Origin: Neorhizobium galegae bv. orientalis str. HAMBI 540
GTDB taxonomy: Bacteria > Pseudomonadota > Alphaproteobacteria > Rhizobiales > Rhizobiaceae
NCBI RefSeq assembly: GCF_000731315.1
Contig: NZ_HG938353.1
Span: 2,976,001 to 3,040,000, forward strand
Length of the DNA stretch: 64,000 nucleotides
Reading direction: 5' to 3'
Every line of letters begins with the position of its first letter. Within the stretch, counting starts at the first letter, position 1. Below are positions 34,509 through 45,262 of the stretch, piece by piece. Made by a program: the position numbers and the translations under genes. Under the pieces are notes generated by a model. The model worked only from the letters and a program-made list of their open reading frames with translations. It did no database searches and was not told where the DNA came from.

Positions 34509-36491
34509 ATGACCTCTCTCGACAAACATAACCGGATGGCGAACGCGATCCGATTCCTCGCCATGGATGCTGTAGAGAAGGCCAATTCCGGCCATCCCGG
34601 CCTGCCGATGGGCGCTGCCGACATCGCGACGGTTCTGTTCACCCGCTACCTGAAATTCGATCCGAAGAACTCGCTCTGGCCGGACCGCGACCGTTTCGTG
34701 CTGTCCGCCGGCCACGGTTCCATGCTGCTTTATTCGCTGCTGTTCCTCACCGGTTACGAGGACATGACGATGGAGGACATCAAGCAGTTCCGCCAGCTCG
34801 GCTCCAAGACCGCCGGCCATCCGGAATACGGCCACGCGTCGGGCATCGAGACGACCACCGGTCCGCTCGGCCAGGGCATTGCCAATGCCGTCGGCATGGC
34901 GATCGCCGAGCGCAAGCTGGAAGAGGAGTTCGGCTCCGACCTGCAGAACCATTTCACCTACGCGCTGTGCGGCGACGGCTGCCTGATGGAAGGCATCAGC
35001 CAGGAAGCCATCGCGCTTGCCGGCCACCTGAAGCTCAACAAGCTCGTGCTCTTCTGGGACAACAACTCGATCACCATCGACGGCGCCGTCTCGCTGTCGG
35101 ACTCGACCGACCAGGTGATGCGCTTCAAGTCCGCCCACTGGAACACGATCGAGATCGACGGCCATGACGTCGACCAGATTTCGGCTGCTATCGAAGCCGC
35201 CCAGAAGTCCGACCGCCCGACCTTCATCGCCTGCAAAACCATCATCGGCTTCGGCGCCCCCAACAAGCAGGGCACCCACAAGGTTCACGGCTCGCCGCTC
35301 GGCGCCGAGGAAATCGCCGCAGCCCGAAAGGCGCTGAACTGGGAAGCGGAAGCCTTCACCGTTCCGGCCGACGTTCTCGATGCCTGGCGCCTTGCCGGCC
35401 TGCGCTCGACCACGGTGCGCAAGGACTGGGAAGATCGCCTCGCCGCCACCGCTGCCGAGAAGAAGGCCGAGTTCGTGCGCCGGTTCGCCGGCGACCTGCC
35501 GGGCAATTTCGACAGCGCCATCGACGCCTTCAAGAAGAAGATCGCCGAGAACAACCCGACGGTCGCCACCCGCAAGGCATCCGAGGACGCGCTCGAAGTC
35601 ATCAACGGCATCGTCATCGAAACGCTCGGCGGTTCGGCCGACCTGACGCCGTCGAACAACACCAAGACCAGCCAGATGAAGTCGATCACCCCGACCGATT
35701 TCTCCGGCCGTTACATGCACTGGGGCATCCGCGAACACGCGATGGCCGCCGCCATGAACGGCATCTCGCTGCATGGCGGGCTGATCCCCTATTCCGGCGG
35801 CTTCCTGATCTTCTCGGACTATTGCCGTCCGTCGGTCCGCCTCGCAGCCCTGATGGGCATCCGCGTCGTGCACGTCTGGACGCATGACTCGATCGGCGTC
35901 GGCGAAGACGGCCCGACCCACCAGCCGGTCGAACAGGTCGCAGCACTGCGCGCCATCCCGAACCTCTTGATCTTCCGCCCGGCCGACGAGACCGAGACGG
36001 CCGAATGCTGGCAGCTGGCGCTCAAGGAAAAGCACCGCCCGTCCGGCCTGGCGCTGACCCGCCAGAACCTGGCGCCGGCCCGCAAGACCTATGAAGAGAA
36101 GAACCTCTGCGCCCAGGGCGCCTACGAACTCGTCTCCGCCGCCGACGCCAAGGTGACGATCTTCGCGTCGGGTTCGGAAGTCGAACTGGCGCTGAAGGCG
36201 CAAGCTGTCCTCGACGGCAAGGGCATCGCGACCCGCGTCGTTTCCGTTCCCTGCGTCGAACTCTTCTTCGACCAGCCGGAATCCTACCAGACCGCGGTCG
36301 TCGGCAATTCGCCGGTCAAGATTGCCGTCGAAGCCGGCGTGCGCGAAGGCTGGGATCACTTCATCGGTCCGAAGGGTGCCTTCATCGGCATGAAGTCCTT
36401 CGGTGCCTCGGGCCCTGCCAAGGATCTCTTCAAGCACTTCGGCATCACCGTGGAAGCGGTTGTTGCCGCAGCCGAAAAAGAGCTCGCCTGA
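34509..36491 (+). CDS. tkt: Transketolase
   Basis: 660 residues, full length. Thiamine diphosphate motif C-G-D-G-C-L-M-E-G through W-D-N-N-S-I, substrate residues in [11 protein letters not shown], and E-H-A-M. It moves two-carbon units between sugar phosphates in the pentose phosphate pathway. It starts the glycolytic/pentose cluster tkt-gap-(insertion)-pgk-fda; gap follows after 45 bp and is probably co-transcribed. Confidence 0.97.
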   Translation: MTSLDKHNRMANAIRFLAMDAVEKANSGHPGLPMGAADIATVLFTRYLKFDPKNSLWPDRDRFVLSAGHGSMLLYSLLFLTGYEDMTMEDIKQFRQLGSKTAGHPEYGHASGIETTTGPLGQGIANAVGMAIAERKLEEEFGSDLQNHFTYALCGDGCLMEGISQEAIALAGHLKLNKLVLFWDNNSITIDGAVSLSDSTDQVMRFKSAHWNTIEIDGHDVDQISAAIEAAQKSDRPTFIACKTIIGFGAPNKQGTHKVHGSPLGAEEIAAARKALNWEAEAFTVPADVLDAWRLAGLRSTTVRKDWEDRLAATAAEKKAEFVRRFAGDLPGNFDSAIDAFKKKIAENNPTVATRKASEDALEVINGIVIETLGGSADLTPSNNTKTSQMKSITPTDFSGRYMHWGIREHAMAAAMNGISLHGGLIPYSGGFLIFSDYCRPSVRLAALMGIRVVHVWTHDSIGVGEDGPTHQPVEQVAALRAIPNLLIFRPADETETAECWQLALKEKHRPSGLALTRQNLAPARKTYEEKNLCAQGAYELVSAADAKVTIFASGSEVELALKAQAVLDGKGIATRVVSVPCVELFFDQPESYQTAVVGNSPVKIAVEAGVREGWDHFIGPKGAFIGMKSFGASGPAKDLFKHFGITVEAVVAAAEKELA

Positions 36492-36536
36492 TCCAACTGA
36501 AATTTCCAAGACAAGCTAAAAGCGGGAGTATGTGAA

Positions 36537-37547
<1,011 letters not shown>

Positions 37548-37589
37548 GGATCACAGACGCTGCCTTCGGGCGGCACCGGCAAGATATCG

Positions 37590-37617
37590 CCCCCTCCCCG
37601 CAAGGGAGGGGGTTTTT
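37590..37617 (+). terminator. Intrinsic terminator of gap
   Basis: CCCCCTCCC-CGCAA-GGGAGGGGG is a perfect 9-bp GC stem followed by TTTTTG, 42 bp after the gap stop. It marks the left edge of the inserted segment. Confidence 0.88.
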
Positions 37618-37811
37618 GTTTGCGGGGTGTCGGTGACGGCGATGCACTGGGTGCTTAGTCAATCTCGGCCAATACCACCATGATCTGTGAATTCATGGTT
37701 GATCGTGAAGCAATCAGTTTCATTTCTTATGGGATAACGAACCCAAAGGCTCGATAACACCTTACATTCTTGTTAGATCAGCAGTTGAATCACAAGTCGG
37801 CTTGCCGTGAT

Positions 37812-39362
37812 ATGTCCCGTCACCGCTTCAAGCTTTATTTAAACCGCTATAATCACGCTCTGTCTCTAGCCGATGACGGAGCATTCCTCCGTTTGATTTG
37901 GGCAGTAAATGCTATTCAGTCGGGTATGGAGCGGCGCGCGCGGGGTATTATCGAATATCCGAGGGAAGCGATCACCCAATCAATTCCAGACCAGTATACG
38001 ATCCACAAATGGGAACTGGAAACCATCATAATGTCGTTGCTGACGATCTCCAAGGATCGTCCACGCAAGGGTCGCTTCCGCTACCTGAACTGTAACCAAT
38101 ACCGGACGCTGCGCCAGATCGCCCACATCCTCCGGCAAGTTGAAAATGAAGAATACGGATTAGCCGGCAGCTCCGAGGACGTTTTTGATGAAATGCACCG
38201 CATCGCCCAAAGGCAATTTGGGTGGCAGCGAGGCCTGTTCAACGTTGAAGTTTTGTATCGGTACGTATTTGTCTATGGTCAAGGAAAGTGCGCGGAATAC
38301 TTCAAGGAACGCTACGGCATCTCAGTCAGTACATTCCTGAAGGTTTCTATTGCGGCCACTCTCGTGATCGGGGAACGGCCATGGCAGAATAAGCCCACGG
38401 TGGGGGATGTCGGAATTACGCCGGAGCAATTGGATAAGGCGCTCGCCATCCTGAGCATAGATCTGGACGAGGCTCGCACGAAAGCCGGGCAGATGGTCGC
38501 TCAGGTGCGGCAAAACGGCCGTTTCCGGATCGCTTACCAGCCGAACCTTCTCCGGCAACATCCTATAATCACAACCAAGAACGTGATGATCGCACCTCTT
38601 TGGCAGCTCATTATCTACCGGGCAACGGTGGGGCTGTTCCACGACATCCAGACAGGTGGACAAGCGCTCATCACCGAAGCTGGCCACAATTTCGAGGTGT
38701 ATGTGCGCAGCCTCATCAAAGGCTATTTGCCCTCCTTCGAACCCGGAGGCGAAGAGAAGTATACCTACAAGAAGAATCCGATTGATACCCCAGACATCTT
38801 ACTGCGAAAAGGCGGGAAAATCGTTGCCGTCTTCGAATGCAAGGCGACGAAGCTAACTTATGCGGCGCAGTTCGCGGAAAATCCATTCGATGAGGCCGCC
38901 GACAAATACAAACAATTGGTCAAAGGAATTTTTCAGATTTGGCGCTTTTTCTCTCATGCGCGGCGAGGAATTTTTAAAGGCGATCCGGTTTCACCGGAGG
39001 CAATGGGAGTGCTGCTGACCTTGGACTCTTGGATGCAGATGTCGTCAGGCCTCCGTGATCGTGCGCTTGCCGAAGCCAAAACACTTACGGAACTTGACCC
39101 GGAAATAACTGATGAGGACCGTCGTCCCATAGCATTTGCCGCGGCATCCGAGCTTGATAGCATCCTTCGTGTTTCTACCGACAATGAACTACTGCAGGCA
39201 TTCACGGACGCAGCCAGCGATAACTATCGGGGATGGGCAATATTCGAAGTGCGTCGGGATGCAGGCGGGCCACTGAGCGAGTCGAAACTATTTCCCTTAG
39301 ACTTTTCAGCACTTCTTCCCTGGTTTGACGATATTTCTAAAATGGCCTCCGTCGAAGAGTGA
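37812..39362 (+). CDS. Large orphan protein with a PD-(D/E)xK nuclease-like core
   Basis: 516 residues from ATG 37812; TTG starts at 37785 and 37770 are also possible and no strong ribosome site decides. I recognise no named family. From the middle on it shows the order of a PD-(D/E)xK nuclease: Glu295 in H-N-F-E-V-Y-V, Asp328 in D-T-P-D-I-L-L, Glu342-x-Lys344 in V-F-E-C-K-A-T-K, then a helix with Q-L-V-K-G-I-F-Q. The N-terminal 280 residues are helical, basic and unassigned. Codon use is less GC-biased than the neighbours and it stands alone between a terminator and 850 bp of non-coding DNA, all signs of transfer. A defence or mobile-element nuclease is plausible but unproven. Confidence 0.75.
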   Translation: MSRHRFKLYLNRYNHALSLADDGAFLRLIWAVNAIQSGMERRARGIIEYPREAITQSIPDQYTIHKWELETIIMSLLTISKDRPRKGRFRYLNCNQYRTLRQIAHILRQVENEEYGLAGSSEDVFDEMHRIAQRQFGWQRGLFNVEVLYRYVFVYGQGKCAEYFKERYGISVSTFLKVSIAATLVIGERPWQNKPTVGDVGITPEQLDKALAILSIDLDEARTKAGQMVAQVRQNGRFRIAYQPNLLRQHPIITTKNVMIAPLWQLIIYRATVGLFHDIQTGGQALITEAGHNFEVYVRSLIKGYLPSFEPGGEEKYTYKKNPIDTPDILLRKGGKIVAVFECKATKLTYAAQFAENPFDEAADKYKQLVKGIFQIWRFFSHARRGIFKGDPVSPEAMGVLLTLDSWMQMSSGLRDRALAEAKTLTELDPEITDEDRRPIAFAAASELDSILRVSTDNELLQAFTDAASDNYRGWAIFEVRRDAGGPLSESKLFPLDFSALLPWFDDISKMASVEE

Positions 39363-39877
39363 GCTGAGATCAGCGGACAACCTCATCCAGCAACACGCCT
39401 GTTGGTTCCCAATCTATAATCGATCAACTCAATCTGAAATCGCTCAACTTTGATGACCGTTTAGGGTCGAAACGGGTCATTTGTGACATTCGCTTCCTGA
39501 GACCGCAAAAGCAAAGTTCCGCCTTGGAAACCCACCGCCAGAATTTTTTTCACCCCCGCTTTTCCCCACCCCTCCAAACCATGCCTACAATCCCCTCGCT
39601 TCCGTCGCTGGAGTGTTTCGCGAGACGTTCGCGGGCAGGCGGGGGCCGGCGCTTTCATCGGAACCGTAACGTGCGGGGATGGTGGAAGAGGTGAAAGCCA
39701 TGGAGCGCTCGTCGAAAGGCAAGTCTTCCTATCAAGCCTCCCCCTGGCCGCCGGGCCAGGTTCGGTTGAGCCGTGCAAGTGGCAAGGTTTCCCGAAAGGA
39801 AGTCGAAAACGAAGCCGCGCAGCGAGGCGAGATGATCACCTGTAGAGGCCGGAAGCCTCGAAAAGACGCCGAAGGCC

Positions 39878-39929
39878 ACGCGAATGCGGAGCCACCTACT
39901 TAAAATCTATTGAGGTTCCGCATTCGTGT
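39878..39929. repeat. Inverted repeat in the non-coding stretch
   Basis: CGAATGCGGAGCC (39881-39893) pairs with GGTTCCGCATTCG (39914-39926), 12 of 13 bases, around a 20-nt AT-rich loop, and pairing continues imperfectly outwards. It may be the end or scar of a mobile element, or a hairpin repeat. Confidence 0.5.
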
Positions 39930-39951
39930 GGGCTCTCCGATAATCCAGCGC

Positions 39952-39977
39952 CCCCAAAAGTGGGTACCGGTTTGGGG
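39952..39977. repeat. Short palindromic intergenic repeat of rhizobial type
   Basis: CCCCAAAAGTGGGTACCGG followed by TTTGGGG has CCCCAAA/TTTGGGG ends. From memory, sequences of the form AAAAGTGGGNACCGGTTTTG are very frequent between genes in Rhizobium and relatives; here is one copy. Confidence 0.5.
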
Positions 39978-40214
39978 CAGGACGCTGGGCAGAAAAGTGA
40001 AAAGCCGCAGGCACCAAGGCATTGGTCCGTCTTTTTTATCCCCTGCCCTTCTCTTGCCGGAATTGTTCCCGCCTAATCGATCAGTCGATTCGCCTGGCCC
40101 TCGGCCGGGATCTGCCCCATTCTTGCATGGCCGCGTTGCGGCGTGGCACAGTTCCGTTCCGGGGCTGCGGACGGGGATGGTATCGGCGAGAGGTGCGAAG
40201 GAAGGGACTTATAG

Positions 40215-42059
40215 GTGGAGGCTTTTTATATCGTCCTGCTGGTCGGCACGGTCCTGGTGCTGGCGGCTGCCCTTTCGAGCCTCCTCGCCTTCCGCTTCGG
40301 TGCTCCCCTCCTGCTGATCTTCCTGTCGATCGGCCTGCTCGCCGGCGTCGACGGCCTCGGCATCCGATTCGAGAACTATTCCTTCACCTTCATGCTGGGA
40401 TCGCTGGCGCTGGCGATCGTGCTGTTCGATTCCGGCTTCATGACCCCAATCCACTCGTTCCGCCTTGCCGCGGCTCCGGCGATCACGCTTGCGTCGGTCG
40501 GCGTGCTGCTGACGACAGGCATCTTCGCCTTCGCCGCGACGATCCTTCTCAATTTCAACTGGCTCGAAGGCCTGCTGCTCGGCTCGATCGTCGCCTCGAC
40601 GGATGCCGCCGCGGTCTTCTTCCTGCTGCGCGTCAGCGGCATCAACATCCGCGACAAGGTGCGCTCGACGCTCGAAGTCGAGTCCGGCACCAACGACCCG
40701 ATGGCGATCTTCCTGACGATTGCGCTCGCCGAACTTCTGGCGACCGGCCAGGGCTTTTCCGGCCTCGACCTGCATTTCCTTTTCCTGTTCGTTGAGGAAA
40801 TGGGGCTCGGCGTCATCTGCGGCCTGTTCGGCGGCATGATGATCGTCTGGGTGCTGAACCGCTTCACCTCCGACCGGGGCCTGGCACCAATCTTCGTGCT
40901 GACGCTGGCGCTGCTGGTGTTTTCCTTCACCGGCGCCATGGGCGGCAGCGGCTTTCTGGCGGTCTATGTGGCAGGCATCTATTCCGGCAATCGCAAGATG
41001 TTCGCCAAGCCGCAGATCATCCGCTTCAACGAGGGGCTGACCTGGCTTGCGCAGATCATCATGTTCCTGGTGCTCGGCCTGCTCGCGACGCCGTCGCAGT
41101 TCCCAGCCATCCTTCTGCCAGCGATCGGGCTGGCGCTCTTCCTGATCTTCGTCGCCCGGCCGATCGCCGTGTGGCTGAGCCTGCTGCCCTATGATTTCAC
41201 CCAGCAGGAAACCAGCTTCCTCGCCTGGGTCGGCCTGCGCGGCGCGGTCTCGATCCTGCTTGCGATCATGCCGGTCTTGAGCGGCGTCGAGAACGGCCAG
41301 CTGTTCTTCAACACCACCTTCATCATCGTGCTGGTCTCCCTCCTCGTTCAGGGCTGGACGATCAAGCCGGTCGCCCACAAGCTCGGCCTCATCATTCCGC
41401 CGCGCATCGGCGCCGTCGACAAGATCGAGCTCGACCTGCCGGGCACCGCCCATCACGAGCTGATCTCCTACCGCGTCATGAAAGACAGCCCGATCCTGCA
41501 GGGCGAGCGCATCCCCCGCTGGGCCATGCCCTCGCTGGTCATCCGCGACGGCCGCAGCATGCGTTACCAATATGCCGGCCGGCTGAAGGAGAACGACCAG
41601 GTCTACCTGTTCATCTCGCCCGCCTACTCGAAACTGCTCGACCGCATCTTCGCAAGCCAGGTGCCGGTCGACGAGGACGATGCGGAATTTTTCGGCGCGT
41701 TTGCGATCTCGCCGACGAGGCCCGCCAAGGAGCTCGATGCCGCCTACGGCCCCGGCCTGCTCTCCGCCAACGAGCAGAACATGACCGTCGGCGACCTGAT
41801 CACCTCGCGGCTCGGCGGCCGCGCGGATTATGCCGACCGCATCCGCTTCGGCTCGATCATCCTGATCGTGCGCGAACTGGACGAGCACGAACATGTCCGC
41901 AGCATCGGCATTTCGCTGGAACCCGTGGAGCCGGCGACCAATCTGCCGATCTTCATCAACATGCGCGAGATCGCCCACCGCGTCCGTGATCTGATCCGCA
42001 AATACCGAGGCAAGCACCTCGCGAAACCGGGCGCCGTGCCGCCCGAGGGCCCGGCATAA
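40215..42059 (+). CDS. NhaP2/CvrA-type K+(Na+)/H+ antiporter
   Basis: 614 residues from GTG 40215 (AAGGAAGGGAC upstream). About 12 membrane helices of the CPA1 type to residue 385, with the ion-site region S-T-D-A-A-A-V-F-F and E-S-G-T-N-D-P; then a TrkA-C/RCK-C domain (about 405-475) and a C-terminal cytoplasmic extension. It exchanges K+ or Na+ for H+ at the inner membrane and may be gated by ligand through the RCK-C domain. It lies between the orphan nuclease region and pgk on the same strand. Confidence 0.92.
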   Translation: MEAFYIVLLVGTVLVLAAALSSLLAFRFGAPLLLIFLSIGLLAGVDGLGIRFENYSFTFMLGSLALAIVLFDSGFMTPIHSFRLAAAPAITLASVGVLLTTGIFAFAATILLNFNWLEGLLLGSIVASTDAAAVFFLLRVSGINIRDKVRSTLEVESGTNDPMAIFLTIALAELLATGQGFSGLDLHFLFLFVEEMGLGVICGLFGGMMIVWVLNRFTSDRGLAPIFVLTLALLVFSFTGAMGGSGFLAVYVAGIYSGNRKMFAKPQIIRFNEGLTWLAQIIMFLVLGLLATPSQFPAILLPAIGLALFLIFVARPIAVWLSLLPYDFTQQETSFLAWVGLRGAVSILLAIMPVLSGVENGQLFFNTTFIIVLVSLLVQGWTIKPVAHKLGLIIPPRIGAVDKIELDLPGTAHHELISYRVMKDSPILQGERIPRWAMPSLVIRDGRSMRYQYAGRLKENDQVYLFISPAYSKLLDRIFASQVPVDEDDAEFFGAFAISPTRPAKELDAAYGPGLLSANEQNMTVGDLITSRLGGRADYADRIRFGSIILIVRELDEHEHVRSIGISLEPVEPATNLPIFINMREIAHRVRDLIRKYRGKHLAKPGAVPPEGPA

Positions 42060-42230
42060 AGGGGGCGAAAGCCCAAATAAAATCCTCCACCCGCTGCATT
42101 ATCGCAGTAGAATCGGCATGCAGCACCTCCGCGGCAGACGGAATATGGACGGTTGCAACCAATCGTCTTGCGTCGCCGGTCAGGCATAGTAAGGTCCGCT
42201 ACGAACTTTCCGAGTAAATGGATTAGCATC

Positions 42231-43436
42231 ATGCCGGCCTTCAAAACCCTTGACGACCTCACCGATATCGCAGCCAAGCGCGTGCTCGTGCGCGTCGATC
42301 TCAATGTTCCCGTTGCTGCCGACGGCAAGGTCACCGACGCGACCCGCATCGAGCGCGTCGCACCGACCATTCTGGAATTGTCGAAGAAGGGCGCCAAGGT
42401 CATCCTGCTTGCCCATTTCGGCCGTCCGAAGGGTGAACCGGTCGCCGACATGTCGCTGTCTCTGATCGTCTCCGCCGTCAACCAGGTCCTCGGCCACAAG
42501 ATCCTCTTCGCCTCCGATTGCATCGGCCCGGAAGCCGAACAGGCGATCGCCGGCATGAAGAACGGCGATATCCTGCTGCTTGAAAACACCCGTTTCCACA
42601 AGGGCGAGGAAAAGAACGACCCGGGCTTCACCGAGGCGCTCGCCAGGAACGGCGATATCTTCGTCAACGACGCCTTCTCAGCCGCTCACCGCGCCCATGC
42701 CTCGACCGAGGGCCTCGCCCATCACCTGCCCGCCTATGCCGGCCGCACCATGCAGGAAGAACTCGAAGCGCTCGAAAAAGGCCTCGGCAATCCCGCCCGC
42801 CCAGTCGTCGCGATCGTCGGCGGCGCCAAGGTTTCGACCAAGATCGACCTGCTGCAGAACCTCGTCAAACGGGTCGACGCGCTGGTGATCGGCGGCGGCA
42901 TGGCCAACACCTTCATCGCGGCACAGGGCATCGATGTCGGCAAATCGCTCTGCGAGCACGACCTTGCCGACACGGCCCGCAAGATCATGGCAGAAGCCGA
43001 AGCGTCCAATTGCGCCATCGTGCTGCCGGTCGACGGCGTCGTCGCCCGCGAGTTCAAGGCTGGTGCCGCCAACGAAGTGGTCGATATCGACAAGATCCCG
43101 GCTGACGCCATGATGCTCGACGTCGGACCGAAGTCGGTGGCAGCCGTCAACGAATGGATCTCCAAGGCCTCGACGCTGGTCTGGAACGGCCCGCTCGGCG
43201 CCTTCGAGATCGCGCCGTTCGACAAGGCGACGGTCGCTGCCGCCAAACACGCGGCAGCCCAGACGAAAGCCGGCAAGCTTACGTCGGTCGCCGGCGGCGG
43301 CGATACGGTCGCGGCCCTCAACCATGCAGGTGCGGCCGACGACTTCTCCTACGTCTCGACCGCCGGCGGCGCATTCCTGGAATGGATGGAAGGCAAGGAT
43401 CTACCCGGCGTCTCGGTGCTGATCAAGACCGCCTGA
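42231..43436 (+). CDS. pgk: Phosphoglycerate kinase
   Basis: 401 residues from ATG 42231. Signature [15 protein letters not shown], the nucleotide-binding G-G-A-K-V-S-T-K and the C-terminal G-G-G-D-T-V-A. It makes ATP from 1,3-bisphosphoglycerate. Normally adjacent to gap in rhizobia; here 4.7 kb separate them. The 171-bp gap upstream probably carries its own promoter. The Shine-Dalgarno is weak. Confidence 0.97.
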   Translation: MPAFKTLDDLTDIAAKRVLVRVDLNVPVAADGKVTDATRIERVAPTILELSKKGAKVILLAHFGRPKGEPVADMSLSLIVSAVNQVLGHKILFASDCIGPEAEQAIAGMKNGDILLLENTRFHKGEEKNDPGFTEALARNGDIFVNDAFSAAHRAHASTEGLAHHLPAYAGRTMQEELEALEKGLGNPARPVVAIVGGAKVSTKIDLLQNLVKRVDALVIGGGMANTFIAAQGIDVGKSLCEHDLADTARKIMAEAEASNCAIVLPVDGVVAREFKAGAANEVVDIDKIPADAMMLDVGPKSVAAVNEWISKASTLVWNGPLGAFEIAPFDKATVAAAKHAAAQTKAGKLTSVAGGGDTVAALNHAGAADDFSYVSTAGGAFLEWMEGKDLPGVSVLIKTA

Positions 43437-43454
43437 TCTGTCATTTTCCGAAAC

Positions 43455-43485
43455 GGAGCGCGTTCCATATAGGGCGGCGCGCTCC
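43455..43485 (+). terminator. Hairpin after pgk
   Basis: GGAGCGCG and CGCGCTCC form 8-bp arms around a 15-nt loop 19 bp after the pgk stop. No T run follows; weak terminator or transcript-end structure before the fda promoter region. Confidence 0.4.
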
Positions 43486-43519
43486 CGAGTTAACTGGTTT
43501 AAAAAATTTTAGATGTTTT

Positions 43520-43546
43520 AAACGATTGAAAGCATTTCAATCGTTT
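43520..43546. promoter_or_regulatory. Perfect palindrome upstream of fda
   Basis: AAACGATTGAAA-GCA-TTTCAATCGTTT has perfect 12-bp arms in an AT-rich 210-bp gap, about 105 bp upstream of the fda start. Its form suggests an operator for a dimeric repressor or activator of glycolytic genes; the regulator cannot be named from this. Confidence 0.6.
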
Positions 43547-43649
43547 CAATAACTTAAGGGTGCATTTCCCTTTAAAAAAAGTTCTGTTATCCGACAGTTT
43601 AGGGAGATATGCGCGCGTTTCGCGCCAACTTTAGGGACAGGAGTTTAGT

Positions 43650-44546
43650 ATGGTGGACGCCAAGATGTTGAACAAGATGAGCTCTGCGCCCGGATTTATT
43701 GCGGCGCTGGATCAGAGCGGTGGTTCAACACCCGGAGCGTTGCGTCTGTATGGTGTGTCCGAGTCCGACTATCAGGGTGACGAGGAGATGTTCCGCCTGG
43801 TGCATGCCATGCGCGTCCGCATCATGAGCGCGCCCGCCTTTACAGGCGACAAGGTTCTCGGTGCTATCCTGTTCGAGCGAACCATGGACGGCGACGTCGA
43901 TGGTGAGCCTGTTCCCTCCTATCTCTGGGAAAAGCGCGGCGTCGTCCCCTTTCTCAAAGTCGACAAGGGCCTGAATGCCGAGGAAAACGGCGTTCAGACG
44001 ATGAAGTCGATGCCCGATCTGGATACTCTCCTGATCCGCGGTCGTGAAAAGGGGATTTTCGGGACCAAGATGCGGTCTGTGATCGGCCATGCCGACAAGG
44101 CCGGCATCGCTGCCGTCGTGGAGCAGCAGTTCCAGGTTGCCCGTCAGATCATCGGCCAGGGCCTCATGCCGATCATCGAGCCTGAAGTTTCGATCAAGAG
44201 CCCGACAAAGGAACAGGCTGAGGCGATCTTGCGCGACGAGATCGCACAGCAGCTCGACAAGCTCCCCGCAGGCGAAACCGTCATGCTCAAATTGACGATC
44301 CCGACGGTCGCCGATTTCTACGCTCCCTTGGTCGCCCACAAATCGGTCATCCGCGTCGTCGCCCTTTCCGGCGGCTACAGCACCGTGGACGCCTGCGAAA
44401 AGCTCAGCCATAACCATGGCATGATCGCGAGTTTCTCACGCGCGCTGGCGGAAAACCTGCGCGTCACGATGAGCGACGCGGACTTCAATGCGAGCCTGGC
44501 CGCAACCATCGACCAGATCTACGCCGCAAGCGTCAACAAGTCCTGA
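43650..44546 (+). CDS. Class I fructose-bisphosphate aldolase
   Basis: 298 residues, the length of bacterial class I aldolases (Staphylococcus Fda type). N-terminal A-L-D-Q-S-G-G-S-T-P-G and the Schiff-base Lys in V-M-L-K-L-T-I-P. It cleaves fructose-1,6-bisphosphate without metal. ATG 43650 follows GACAGGAG. It has its own leader with a perfect palindrome and ends in a strong terminator, so it can be expressed apart from pgk. The usual rhizobial symbols are fda or fbaB. Confidence 0.94.
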   Translation: MVDAKMLNKMSSAPGFIAALDQSGGSTPGALRLYGVSESDYQGDEEMFRLVHAMRVRIMSAPAFTGDKVLGAILFERTMDGDVDGEPVPSYLWEKRGVVPFLKVDKGLNAEENGVQTMKSMPDLDTLLIRGREKGIFGTKMRSVIGHADKAGIAAVVEQQFQVARQIIGQGLMPIIEPEVSIKSPTKEQAEAILRDEIAQQLDKLPAGETVMLKLTIPTVADFYAPLVAHKSVIRVVALSGGYSTVDACEKLSHNHGMIASFSRALAENLRVTMSDADFNASLAATIDQIYAASVNKS

Positions 44547-44600
44547 TACGGAAGATCTCGAAAAGGCTGCTTGAGGAGCGCCTTTTCAAGGAGGAGGAAG

Positions 44601-44632
44601 AAGGCCGCTCCGGCAACGGAGCGGCCTTTCTG
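44601..44632 (+). terminator. Intrinsic terminator of the aldolase gene
   Basis: AAGGCCGCTCCG-GCAA-CGGAGCGGCCTT has perfect 12-bp arms followed by TCTGTT, 54 bp after the stop. Confidence 0.85.
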
Positions 44633-44704
44633 TTGTGTCGCCACCTCAAAATCCAATTGAACCGAACGGGCGAAGCGGCGTTCATTGCTTGAATGGAGGT
44701 TGCC

Positions 44705-45151
44705 ATGATGGAAATGGAAACCAGGGTCCGCAGGCTTTTCGACGAGTACGGCCGGACCAGCAATGATGCCCTCAAGGATGCGGCGTCGGTGAATATCGCG
44801 GGCATCGCAGCGTTCTTCGCCGCCTATTTCGTCGGTTCGACACCGCAGGCTGTGTTCGGCGGAGCCAATGATGCTGCGTTCCGCGACGTGATCCCACAGG
44901 GCTTTGCCCGATATCGCGAGGTCGGCGGCAAACGGATGGACATAACCGGCGTGAAGATCACCTGCCTCAACGATCTTCATGCGCTTGCCGAAATCGGCTG
45001 GGATTTTTCCTACGTCAACAAGGCGGGCGAAGCCGGCAATGTGCGGTTCACCAATTTTTATTTGGTGACTGTCGCCGATGGCGCCCCCAGAATTTTCGCC
45101 TATATCACCGGCGACGAGGAGAAGGCGATGCGGGACCACGGCCTTGCCTGA
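44705..45151 (+). CDS. NTF2/SnoaL-like small protein
   Basis: 148 residues from ATG 44705, placed by GGAGG just upstream (an ATG at 44693 contains that same ribosome site and is unlikely). The pattern of a helical start, Y-F-V-G-S-T-P, V-K-I-T-C-L-N-D-L-H-A-L-A-E-I-G-W and F-T-N-F-Y-L-V-T-V fits an NTF2-like cone fold used as a small-molecule or assembly domain. No catalytic residues can be assigned. Single gene. Confidence 0.7.
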   Translation: MMEMETRVRRLFDEYGRTSNDALKDAASVNIAGIAAFFAAYFVGSTPQAVFGGANDAAFRDVIPQGFARYREVGGKRMDITGVKITCLNDLHALAEIGWDFSYVNKAGEAGNVRFTNFYLVTVADGAPRIFAYITGDEEKAMRDHGLA

Positions 45152-45262
45152 GCCGATGATAGGGGCAGGTTTCATTTCCGTGATGATGCCGATCAAAAAC
45201 ATTGGCTGGTAACCGCGGCCGTTGAGGCTTTAAATCCGCCATCGCTCCCGGAGAATTTCGCC

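Larger units (their letters stand above)
39363..40214. other. Non-coding stretch after the orphan nuclease gene
   Basis: 852 bp with no credible gene; the open frames on both strands have low-complexity, Pro/Arg-rich products. It contains an inverted repeat (39878-39929) and a short palindromic repeat (39952-39977), and the part near 39540-39720 looks like decayed repeat DNA of the kind common between rhizobial genes. The last 100 bp should contain the antiporter promoter. Confidence 0.5.

Noticed and set aside
34503..36509. Very long minus-strand frame opposite transketolase
   Set aside because: GC-rich genes give long antisense frames; tkt on the plus strand has all its motifs.
39461..39903. 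Frames of 74-105 codons after the orphan nuclease gene
   Set aside because: Low-complexity Pro/Arg products, overlapping each other on both strands, no start signals.
40209..42017. 602-codon minus-strand frame opposite the K+/H+ antiporter
   Set aside because: Composition is His/Asp/Gln-rich with no domain, typical of an antisense shadow.
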